A DNA stretch of 64,000 bases from Herbaspirillum seropedicae (GTDB lineage Bacteria; Pseudomonadota; Gammaproteobacteria; Burkholderiales; Burkholderiaceae_D). Shown piece by piece: positions 47,607 through 55,621 of the stretch. Position numbers and translations under genes: made by a program. The stretch's first letter is position 1; each line of letters starts with the position of its first letter. The notes under the pieces were generated by a model. That model worked only from the letters and a program-made list of their open reading frames with translations, was not told where the DNA came from and did no database searches. Location: contig NZ_CP011930.1 in the NCBI RefSeq assembly GCF_001040945.1, positions 4,769,021 through 4,833,020 on the forward strand, in the 5' to 3' direction.

Positions 47607-49490
47607 ATGTGCGGCATAGCTGGCAGTTTCTGGAAAAACTCCGACCTACAGTCCAACATCAGGATGGAGCGCGCCTTGCAGATCATGCGGGAGCGCGGCC
47701 CCAATCATCAGGATTACCACCGTCACGATACCGCCGGCGGCAGCGCTCTGCTTGGCCAGACTCGCCTGTCGGTCATCGATCTGTCTGAACAGGCAAGCCA
47801 GCCGATGTACTCGCCAGATGGCCGCTACGGGCTGATCTTCAACGGCGAAATATACAACTACATTGAATTGCGGGAAGAACTGGCACGTGCCGGCAGGAAT
47901 TTCCATACTCAGTCCGACACCGAGGTCCTGCTTGCTGCATGGGAGGCATGGGGAGAGGCGGCGCTACGACGTCTTACCGGCATGTTCGCCTTTGCCGTGT
48001 TCGACTTCCAGCTCCGGACCTGCACGCTGGTGCGCGATGCATTCGGCATCAAGCCGTTATTTTACGCGTCCACGGGAGAAGGCTTCTACTTTGCATCGGA
48101 CACCCGTGCCATGCGTGCGCTGGCCCCATGCTCGCCGGCACTGAACTGGCAGCGTGCCTACGATTATCTGGTGCACGGCGAATACGATTTCGGCAACGAA
48201 ACGTTCTTCAGCGAATTCTCCAGTCTCAGTCCGGGGCACATGATCGAAGTGCCTCTGGACCAGGCTCGCACCATGTTGCCGCGATGCTGGTGGAAACCCT
48301 CAATCATCAAGGATTCCACAAGCTCCTTCGAAGAAGCCAGCATGCAGTTGCGCGAGCTGTTGTTGGAGAGTGTGAAACTTCATCTGCGCAGCGACGTCCC
48401 TTTGGGCGCGGCATTATCGGGAGGTATTGACTCGTCAGTCATCGTGTGCGCCATGCGGCAGATCGAACCCGATCTGCCGATCCATACGTTCAGTTTCGTC
48501 GCCAGCGAAAGCGCCGTATCTGAAGAACACTGGGTGGACCTGGTCAATAAGCATGTTGGCGCAATAGCGCACAAAGTACACGTAACACCAGAGGAGCTTG
48601 CCCATGATCTGGAGAGTCTCATCGACACTCAGGGCGAGCCCTTCGGCAGCACCAGCATCTATGCGCAATATCGCGTTTTCAAGCTGGCACAGCAAAACGG
48701 CGTCACTGTCACGCTGGATGGTCAGGGGGCCGACGAGATGATGGGCGGCTATAACGGCTATCCAGGACAGCGGATGCTGAGTCTGCTGGATAAAGGTGCT
48801 TATGTCCAGGCGTTGACGTTCCTGCGCAATTGGGCCGCCTGGCCTGGAAGAAGCCCGATTGAGGGTCTCAAACGCCTGGTCGGCGCAGGCAGTTCGGGGC
48901 AATTCAACAGCATTCTGCGCCGCCTCAACGGAATGCAGAACATCCCTGACTGGATCCGCCCTGGGCCATTGCGCGAAGCAGGTGTACGCCTGAGCTATCC
49001 GCAAGCCCAGCCAATTGCACCCGATCACGGGCGCAGGATGATGGCATTCCTGGCGCAATCCTTGACCGAGCGTGGACTGCTGGGACTTCTAAGGCACGGT
49101 GACCGCAATTCGATGCGTTTCTCCGTCGAAAGTCGCGTCCCCTTCCTCACGACCGGACTGGTTGAATTCATGCTGCGCCAACCTGAAGAATATCTTGTCT
49201 CCCCCAGCGGAGAAACCAAGGCCCTGTTACGCGCGTCAATGCGCGGCATCGTTCCTGACGCAGTGCTGGACCGCCGGGACAAAATCGGTTTTGCCACTCC
49301 CGAAAAAGCCTGGATGTTCAGTATGGCAGACACCGTCCGCCAGTGGCTGGCCGACGATACGGGATTGCCTTTTCTTGATCAAGCGGCGATATGCGAACAC
49401 TTCGAGCAGATCCTCGCTGGCAAACGTCCCTACACCTGGCAAGTGTGGCGCTGGATCAATTTCATTCGTTGGTACAAAGGCCTGAACTAG
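47607..49490 (+). CDS. Asparagine-synthase-like amidotransferase, copy 3 (divergent)
   Basis: This 627-residue paralogue opens with Cys2 (MCGIAGSFWK) and has FNGEIYNYIELR and the PP-loop LSGGIDSSVIV near residue 270. The second synthetase motif is changed to DGQGADEMMGGYNGY, unlike the [12 protein letters not shown] of the other two copies, so its acceptor may differ. A 35-base gap precedes it and a TTG-started glycosyltransferase follows. With copies 1 and 2 it makes three amidotransferases in one operon, implying up to three amidation sites or substrates. Confidence 0.88.
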   Translation: MCGIAGSFWKNSDLQSNIRMERALQIMRERGPNHQDYHRHDTAGGSALLGQTRLSVIDLSEQASQPMYSPDGRYGLIFNGEIYNYIELREELARAGRNFHTQSDTEVLLAAWEAWGEAALRRLTGMFAFAVFDFQLRTCTLVRDAFGIKPLFYASTGEGFYFASDTRAMRALAPCSPALNWQRAYDYLVHGEYDFGNETFFSEFSSLSPGHMIEVPLDQARTMLPRCWWKPSIIKDSTSSFEEASMQLRELLLESVKLHLRSDVPLGAALSGGIDSSVIVCAMRQIEPDLPIHTFSFVASESAVSEEHWVDLVNKHVGAIAHKVHVTPEELAHDLESLIDTQGEPFGSTSIYAQYRVFKLAQQNGVTVTLDGQGADEMMGGYNGYPGQRMLSLLDKGAYVQALTFLRNWAAWPGRSPIEGLKRLVGAGSSGQFNSILRRLNGMQNIPDWIRPGPLREAGVRLSYPQAQPIAPDHGRRMMAFLAQSLTERGLLGLLRHGDRNSMRFSVESRVPFLTTGLVEFMLRQPEEYLVSPSGETKALLRASMRGIVPDAVLDRRDKIGFATPEKAWMFSMADTVRQWLADDTGLPFLDQAAICEHFEQILAGKRPYTWQVWRWINFIRWYKGLN

Positions 49491-49512
49491 GTCTCTTTGC
49501 TTAGGGTTTTCC

Positions 49513-50715
49513 TTGCGCGTTCTTTATCTCCACCCCGCGGGCGCCTATGGCGGCGCCTCCAAGAGCCTCATCGAACTATTCAGCCTGATGCGTCAATCCG
49601 CGATTGACGGCACCGTACTGACTCCCGGCGGCAGCGCAGCTAGTGCATTCGCCGATGCTGGCATGTCAGTGGTTCCGGTTCGCGGTCTAAGCCAGTTTGA
49701 CAATACTCGATACGGACATTATCGCCGTCTACGCTGGATCATCCTCTTGCGCGAGCTGCTGTTCCTGCCAGGATCGCTATGGACGCTATGGCGCATGCGC
49801 GGGGAGCAGTTCGATGTCATTCACGTCAATGAAATAACCCTGCTGCCTCTTGGAATCATCGCCAAGAAGATCTTCAGGCGGCCTATGGTGATACACGTGC
49901 GCTCGCTGCAATGCGCCCCTCCCGGTAACTGGCGTACGCGGCTCGTCAACGGTTGGTTAGCACGTCATGCCGACGCGGTCGTTCCAATCGATCATACCGT
50001 AGCGGCAACACTTGGTCGCGATCTGTCCCTGGAGATCGTTCACAACGGATTGCGTGTCGATGCTGGCAAGCACCTCGACGGAGCAGCACAAGGCGCCCGC
50101 GGCACAGTCAGGGTGGGATTCATGGGCGTTCTGATCGCCCTTAAGGGAATTTACGAGCTGCTTGAGGCCATGCGTATCCTGAAGAATCGGGGCGTTGCCA
50201 TCGAATGTGTCATAGCGGGAGAAAATGCCCGGAACCTGAAAGGCCTGCGGGCCTGGGTCCTGCGCAAGCTCGGTTTTGCAAGAAACGTAAGGGCGGACCT
50301 TGAACAAATGATCCACGACTACGGTTTGGAAAAACATGTCCAGCTACTCGGATTCGTCAAGGACGTACGTTCTCTTTATCCGACGCTGGATATTCTCTGC
50401 TTCCCGTCGCACCTGGATGCTGCGGGCCGCCCCGTCTTCGAGGCAGCGTTCTATTCCATCCCCAGTGTCGTGGCCGTCAAAGACCCGTTGCCTGACGCCG
50501 TGTTGCACGAACATACCGGTCTTGCCATCCCTTCTCCCGAACCCGAGCTAATTGCCGATGCACTGCAACGGCTTGCCGAGGACCATGTCTTGCGTCAGAC
50601 ACTGGGCCGCCAGGCGCGCGACTGGGCGATTAGTAATTTTTCCATTGAAAGCAGCGCCAGCACCATGGTGGCGATTTATCGGCGACTGCGATCAAAAGAC
50701 GAAAGAAAGCAGTAA
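49513..50715 (+). CDS. Glycosyltransferase family 4
   Basis: This 400-residue GT-B enzyme begins at a TTG (MRVLYLHPAGAYGGASKSLIE after initiation) with AGGG upstream. It has VGFMGVLIALKGIYELLEAM near residue 200 and LDILCFPSHLDAAGRPVFEAAF near 295, where the EX7E donor motif is recognisable. The acceptor and sugar are unknown. The stop is seven bases before the next glycosyltransferase gene. Confidence 0.88.
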   Translation: MRVLYLHPAGAYGGASKSLIELFSLMRQSAIDGTVLTPGGSAASAFADAGMSVVPVRGLSQFDNTRYGHYRRLRWIILLRELLFLPGSLWTLWRMRGEQFDVIHVNEITLLPLGIIAKKIFRRPMVIHVRSLQCAPPGNWRTRLVNGWLARHADAVVPIDHTVAATLGRDLSLEIVHNGLRVDAGKHLDGAAQGARGTVRVGFMGVLIALKGIYELLEAMRILKNRGVAIECVIAGENARNLKGLRAWVLRKLGFARNVRADLEQMIHDYGLEKHVQLLGFVKDVRSLYPTLDILCFPSHLDAAGRPVFEAAFYSIPSVVAVKDPLPDAVLHEHTGLAIPSPEPELIADALQRLAEDHVLRQTLGRQARDWAISNFSIESSASTMVAIYRRLRSKDERKQ

Positions 50716-50722
50716 AACAGTT

Positions 50723-51946
50723 ATGCGTGTCCTGATCGTCTCTCAATATTTCTGGCCTGAAGGCTTTCGCATCAACGAGCTGGCAGAGTCGCTCGTCCAA
50801 CGTGGCATTGATGTCGATGTACTCACCGGCAAACCCAATTATCCCGAAGGCAAGATATACGAAGGATATAAGGCCAGAGGCTGCGTACGGGAATCCTGGC
50901 AAGGTGCGAATATTTTCCGGGTTCCGTTGTTTCCGCGTGGGTTCAGAAGCGCAAGTCGCCTAGCCCTCAACTATCTGTCGTTCATATTGTCGGCCGCAAT
51001 CGCAGGTACCTGGCAACTCCGCCGTATCAAGAGCGACGTCATCTTCGTGTATGCTCCCTCCCCGTTGCTGCAAGCGCTTCCGGCTTTGCTCATCGGCTGG
51101 TTCAAACGCATCCCGGTGGTACTCTATGTTCAGGACCTATGGCCGGAGAGCCTCGAGGCCACGGGCTATGTCCGCAACCGCCTTGCCATCCGCATGGTCG
51201 AGTGGGTGGTGAAGCTGATCTATCGCCGCTCCGATCTGATCCTGGTATCTTCGCTACCGTTCAGAGGCTCCATACAACGATTTTCACCTTCGGCGGAGAT
51301 TGTTTATTATCCCAACTCCGTGGATGCTTCCTTCTGCGACCCGCAGAGCGGACTCAAGCCGGATGTTCCCGCCCTGGATGAAGGCTTTCGCGTGATCTTC
51401 GCAGGCAATGTGGGCGCGGCACAGGCGGTACACGTCATCGTCGACGCAGCGCAACGCCTGAAGGAACATCGCGACATCCGGCTGGTGGTGCTGGGTTCGG
51501 GAAGCGAGCTCGAATGGATGCGTACACAGATCCAAGAGCGGGAACTGGACAATCTGTTCCTGGCGGGGCGCTTCCCTGTCCAGGCGATGCCAAACCTGTT
51601 GTCCCGTGCCGACGCCCTGCTGGTTACGCTAGCCGACCGGAAGATTTTTGCTGAAACCGTTCCCAACAAGATCCAGGCATATATGGCCGTGGGTCGTCCG
51701 ATCATCGCATCAATGAACGGAGAGGGAGCAAGGATCGTGCAGGAAGCCAACGCGGGAATCGCGGTTGCAGCCGAAGACGGGGCCGCTATGGCGGACGCGG
51801 TCCTGAGACTGCATGCGATGTCTCAAGCTGATCGTGATCAACTTGGCGAAAACGGCAAGCGATACTACCGTCAGAATTTCGACCATGAGCAATTAGTGGA
51901 TGACTTAGTTGGTCATTTGACCAAGATGATGAAAGTAAAAAAATGA
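50723..51946 (+). CDS. Glycosyltransferase family 4, WbuB-like
   Basis: This 407-residue enzyme has the strongly conserved start MRVLIVSQYFWPEGFRINEL, then VLTGKPNYPEGKIYEGY, YVQDLWPESLEATGY and the C-terminal LADRKIFAETVPNKIQAYMAVGRPI. This is the WbuB pattern, a family that transfers L-FucNAc or a related 6-deoxy-HexNAc. That fits the three downstream genes for a UDP-L-6-deoxy-HexNAc. In-frame sequence extends upstream to 50552 but lies within the preceding gene. It overlaps the next gene by four bases. Confidence 0.9.
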   Translation: MRVLIVSQYFWPEGFRINELAESLVQRGIDVDVLTGKPNYPEGKIYEGYKARGCVRESWQGANIFRVPLFPRGFRSASRLALNYLSFILSAAIAGTWQLRRIKSDVIFVYAPSPLLQALPALLIGWFKRIPVVLYVQDLWPESLEATGYVRNRLAIRMVEWVVKLIYRRSDLILVSSLPFRGSIQRFSPSAEIVYYPNSVDASFCDPQSGLKPDVPALDEGFRVIFAGNVGAAQAVHVIVDAAQRLKEHRDIRLVVLGSGSELEWMRTQIQERELDNLFLAGRFPVQAMPNLLSRADALLVTLADRKIFAETVPNKIQAYMAVGRPIIASMNGEGARIVQEANAGIAVAAEDGAAMADAVLRLHAMSQADRDQLGENGKRYYRQNFDHEQLVDDLVGHLTKMMKVKK

Positions 51947-52800
51947 AAGTACTGGTTCTCGGCGCCAGCGGCATGATCGGCCGCACCATGTTCCACGTCC
52001 TATCGCAACGTCCCGGATGGGAAGTCTGTGCAATCGTGCGCGCAAAGACATTTGAGGTTGGGGCACCGGTTGTGACAGGCATCGACCTGAGCAACCAAGA
52101 TCATATGGAACGTCTCTTTGCCCAGAGGCGCCCGGATGTCGTGGTGAACTGCGCGGGCCTGACGAAGCATTTGCCCGAGGGCAATGCCCACATCCCAGCC
52201 CTTACCATGAATGCCCTGCTCCCGCATCGTCTTGCTCAACTGTGCGACATCGCCGATGCGCGGCTGATCCACGTGAGCACGGACTGCGTGTTTTCAGGCG
52301 ACGCTGGCAACTACAAGGAGCAGGACACGCCCGACGCCACTGACGTATATGGCAGGACCAAAGCGCTGGGCGAAGTGACAGCTGGCAATGCGCTCACCCT
52401 GCGCACTTCCACCATCGGACACGAGCATGGCACTCAATTCGGCCTGCTGGAATGGTTCCTGGCCCAGACCCAGTGCAAGGGATTCCGGCATGCCATCTTC
52501 TCAGGATTGCCAACGGTAGAATTCGCGCGCGTGGTGAGGGATATCGTCATCCCGGATTCCTCACTGAAGGGGCTATATCATGTTGGCGCCAGCCCCATCG
52601 ATAAACTCAGCCTGTTACAGACAATCGCACGCGTTTACAAGAGGGACATTGCCATCACAGTCGATGAAGAGTTCCGGATTGACCGGAGCCTGAATGCCGA
52701 CAAATTTGCGGCAGCGACTGGATATCGGGCACCAGCCTGGCCGGTACTGATAGAGGCAATGTACGAAGACCACACTTCCAGGAAGCAATCCAATGTTTGA
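51943..52800 (+). CDS. RmlD-like nucleotide-sugar reductase (WbvR/WbjC type)
   Basis: This 285-residue SDR has VLGASGMIGRTMFHVLSQ at the N-terminus, STDCVFSGDAG near residue 108 and a YGRTK active site near 130. It is short and lacks the C-terminal cupin-like domain found in WbjC/FnlB reductases of the L-FucNAc pathway. That points to the WbvR type, which gives UDP-L-QuiNAc precursors with WbvB and WbvD homologues. The next two genes supply those partners. It overlaps the WbjB-like gene by eight bases. Confidence 0.85.
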   Translation: MKVLVLGASGMIGRTMFHVLSQRPGWEVCAIVRAKTFEVGAPVVTGIDLSNQDHMERLFAQRRPDVVVNCAGLTKHLPEGNAHIPALTMNALLPHRLAQLCDIADARLIHVSTDCVFSGDAGNYKEQDTPDATDVYGRTKALGEVTAGNALTLRTSTIGHEHGTQFGLLEWFLAQTQCKGFRHAIFSGLPTVEFARVVRDIVIPDSSLKGLYHVGASPIDKLSLLQTIARVYKRDIAITVDEEFRIDRSLNADKFAAATGYRAPAWPVLIEAMYEDHTSRKQSNV

Positions 52801-53803
52801 CGACAGTGTTTTGATGATCACCGGGGGCACTGGCTCCTTCGGACAGACCGTGCTCAATCGTTTCCTTAACACCGGCGTCCGTGAAATCCGCGTGTTCAGC
52901 CGCGACGAGAAAAAACAAGAGGACCTCCGCATCGCCCTCAACAACGAGAAACTGCGCTTCTATATCGGCGATGTCCGCGACCCGGACAGCCTCCGTGCCG
53001 CCATGAAGGGGGTTGATTATGTTTTTCACGCAGCTGCGCTGAAACAGGTGCCTTCGTGCGAGTTCTATCCAATGGAGGCGGTCAAGACCAACGTGATCGG
53101 CACCGAAAACGTCCTGAGAGTTTCCTCTGAATGCGGAGTACGCAGAGTCGTAGTGCTCAGCACCGATAAGGCGGTCTATCCGATCAATGCCATGGGAATC
53201 TCAAAAGCCATGGCTGAAAAAGTCATGGTCGCAGCAGCACGAACGCAGCGGCAAGGCGAGACTGTATTTTGCGCTACCCGTTATGGCAACGTCATGGCTT
53301 CCCGCGGCTCGGTCATTCCCCTGTTCGTCTCACAGATCAAGGCTGAGAAGCCCATCACGATCACCGATCCGAACATGACGCGCTTCCTCATGTCACTCGA
53401 AGATTCGGTGGACCTGGTGTTATATGCGTTCCAGCACGGTCAGCAAGGAGATATCTTCGTCCAGAAAGCGCCCGCCTCCACTGTTGCAGATCTGGCATCG
53501 GCGCTCAAGGAACTGTTTTCCAGCGATACCGTGGTCAAGACCATTGGCACCCGCCACGGAGAGAAGCTTTACGAATCGCTCATCTCACGCGAAGAAATGG
53601 CACATGCACAAGATATGGGCGACTACTACCGTATCCCTGCCGACAACCGAGACCTCAACTATGCGAAGTATTTCAGCGAGGGAGATCAGGATATTTCCTT
53701 GTTTGATGACTACACTTCGCACAACACCCGCCGCCTCAATGTAGAACAAATCAAGCAACTGTTACTGGGGCTGGATTTTATCAAGGAAGAACTCAATGCT
53801 TAA
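52793..53803 (+). CDS. UDP-GlcNAc 4,6-dehydratase/epimerase (WbjB/FnlA/CapE family)
   Basis: This 336-residue enzyme converts UDP-GlcNAc to 4-keto-6-deoxy L-sugars. It has MITGGTGSFGQTVLNRFL, AALKQVPSCEFYPMEAVKTNV, STDKAVYPINAMGISKAMAEK with the Ser-Met-Lys triad characteristic of this family, and RYGNVMASRGSVIPLF. It is the committed step for UDP-L-FucNAc or UDP-L-QuiNAc. It overlaps the WecB-like gene by eight bases. Confidence 0.93.
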   Translation: MFDDSVLMITGGTGSFGQTVLNRFLNTGVREIRVFSRDEKKQEDLRIALNNEKLRFYIGDVRDPDSLRAAMKGVDYVFHAAALKQVPSCEFYPMEAVKTNVIGTENVLRVSSECGVRRVVVLSTDKAVYPINAMGISKAMAEKVMVAAARTQRQGETVFCATRYGNVMASRGSVIPLFVSQIKAEKPITITDPNMTRFLMSLEDSVDLVLYAFQHGQQGDIFVQKAPASTVADLASALKELFSSDTVVKTIGTRHGEKLYESLISREEMAHAQDMGDYYRIPADNRDLNYAKYFSEGDQDISLFDDYTSHNTRRLNVEQIKQLLLGLDFIKEELNA

Positions 53804-54926
53804 AGTCATGACCATTGTTGGAACGCGCCCTGAACTCATCAAGATGAGCAGAGTGATCGCGGAACTGGATCAGCACACCCAACATATTCTGGTTCATACC
53901 GGACAAAACTACGACTACGAACTCAATCAGCTGTTCTTTGAAGATCTGGCGATCCGCAAGCCTGACCATTTTCTGGAAGCTGTAGGCGTTAACGCGGCAC
54001 AGACCATTGCCCGCGTCATCGAAAAATCCGATGAAGTCATGGAAAAGGAGAAGCCAGATGCCGTGCTGCTTTATGGAGACACCAATTCATGCTTGGCGGT
54101 CATCTCTGCGAAACGGCGCAAGATTCCTGTTTTCCACATGGAAGCGGGCAATCGCTGCTTCGACCAGCGCGTTCCCGAAGAGCTCAATCGCAAGGTACTG
54201 GACCATCTCAGCGACATCAACCTGGTACTGACCGAACATGCTCGCCGTTACTTGATTGCCGAAGGTGTTCGCCCCGAGACCATCATCAAGACTGGCTCGC
54301 ACATGCGTGAAGTACTGGACCACTACATGCCGAAGATCCAGTCCTCTGACATCCTGTCGCGCATGGGACTGGAACAGGGCCGCTACTTCATCGTCAGCGC
54401 TCACCGGGAAGAAAACGTGGACACGCCCGAGAATCTCATCGACATGGTGGAGACCCTCAACGCCCTGGCACAGCAATACCAGGTCCCGGTCATCGTTTCC
54501 ACGCATCCGCGCACCCAAAAGCGTCTGGACGCACTCAATATCGGCAATCTCGATAGCCGCATCCAGTTCCTCAAACCATTCGGATTCTGCGATTACGTCA
54601 AGCTGCAGATGGAAGCGCTGTGTGTTGTCTCAGACAGCGGCACCATCACTGAAGAAGGTTCCCTGCTGAACCTTCCCGCCGTCACTATTCGCAACGCACA
54701 TGAGCGCCCGGAAGGCATGGACGTTGGCACCCTGATCATGGCTGGCCTCAAGAAAGACCGCGTTCTGGATGCCGTAGCCGTGATCATCGCACAGCACCAG
54801 CGCGGTTCGCGCGTGGTTGCTGCCGTCGAGGATTACGAAGCGCTGGCGGTATCGAAGAAGATTCTGCGTATCGTGCTCAGCTACACCGACTACGTCAATC
54901 GCACTGTCTGGCGCAAGCCTTCCTGA
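53796..54926 (+). CDS. UDP-HexNAc 2-epimerase (WbjD/FnlC type)
   Basis: This 376-residue WecB-fold enzyme has TIVGTRPELIKMSRVIAELD, HTGQNYDYELNQLFFEDL, MEAGNRCFDQRVPEELNR and SDSGTITEEGSLLNLPAVTIR. In this context it would epimerise C2 of the 4-reduced L-sugar, the last step of UDP-L-FucNAc or L-QuiNAc synthesis. GNRCFDQRVPEE separates this subgroup from the housekeeping UDP-GlcNAc to ManNAc epimerase. An 86-base gap follows. Confidence 0.92.
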   Translation: MLKVMTIVGTRPELIKMSRVIAELDQHTQHILVHTGQNYDYELNQLFFEDLAIRKPDHFLEAVGVNAAQTIARVIEKSDEVMEKEKPDAVLLYGDTNSCLAVISAKRRKIPVFHMEAGNRCFDQRVPEELNRKVLDHLSDINLVLTEHARRYLIAEGVRPETIIKTGSHMREVLDHYMPKIQSSDILSRMGLEQGRYFIVSAHREENVDTPENLIDMVETLNALAQQYQVPVIVSTHPRTQKRLDALNIGNLDSRIQFLKPFGFCDYVKLQMEALCVVSDSGTITEEGSLLNLPAVTIRNAHERPEGMDVGTLIMAGLKKDRVLDAVAVIIAQHQRGSRVVAAVEDYEALAVSKKILRIVLSYTDYVNRTVWRKPS

Positions 54927-55012
54927 ACCATGAGTTCCTTTGCAACCAGTTCCCTGCTGAGCGGTAGGAAAGGTGGCTGCAAACGCAGCCCTTGGGCACC
55001 GGGGATTCAGAG

Positions 55013-55573
55013 ATGAAACGTCTGTTCGACTTTGCAGTGGCCCTGGTTGCCTCGGTATTGCTTGCCATTCCCATTGTCATGGTGATGTTGGCTGTGCGCC
55101 TGACCTCCCCAGGTCCGGCGCTCTACTGGAGTGAGCGCGTCGGGCGCCACAACCGCATATTCAAGATGCCGAAATTCCGTAGTATGCGCATTGATACGCC
55201 GGCTGTGGCGACCCACCTGCTTGAGGATCCAGCGCAATGGCTGACACCGATTGGATCATTCCTGCGCAAGTCAAGCCTGGATGAGCTGCCCCAATTGTGG
55301 AGCATCCTCCGCGGCGACATGAGCCTGGTCGGTCCTCGTCCAGCATTATTTAATCAAGACGATCTGATCACGTTGAGAACCAGCCAAGGTGTGCACGAGC
55401 TGGTTCCAGGACTGACTGGCTGGGCGCAGATCAATGGCCGCGATGAGTTGCCCATCCCAGATAAAGTGCGGCTCGATGCCGAATATCTTCAGCGACGGTC
55501 GTTTCTGTTCGACCTGAAGATTCTCTGGATGACAGCCTTGAAAGTATTGGCACGGCACGGTGTGTCACATTAA
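55013..55573 (+). CDS. Priming phosphoglycosyl transferase (PglC/WbaP C-terminal family)
   Basis: This 186-residue protein is a monotopic sugar-1-phosphate transferase that starts synthesis on undecaprenyl phosphate. It has the membrane hairpin KRLFDFAVALVASVLLAIPIVMVMLAV, SPGPALYWSERVGRHN, the catalytic SSLDELPQLW and GDMSLVGPRPAL with the conserved Asp-Glu, and VPGLTGWAQINGRDELP. The ATG at 55013 is used because upstream in-frame sequence begins with TTG and lacks conservation. It is short because it has no N-terminal multi-helix domain. Confidence 0.92.
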   Translation: MKRLFDFAVALVASVLLAIPIVMVMLAVRLTSPGPALYWSERVGRHNRIFKMPKFRSMRIDTPAVATHLLEDPAQWLTPIGSFLRKSSLDELPQLWSILRGDMSLVGPRPALFNQDDLITLRTSQGVHELVPGLTGWAQINGRDELPIPDKVRLDAEYLQRRSFLFDLKILWMTALKVLARHGVSH

Positions 55574-55621
55574 AAATAAATCGACAACTTCGACGGCTCA
55601 GGACTCTGTGAACAGCACGCC

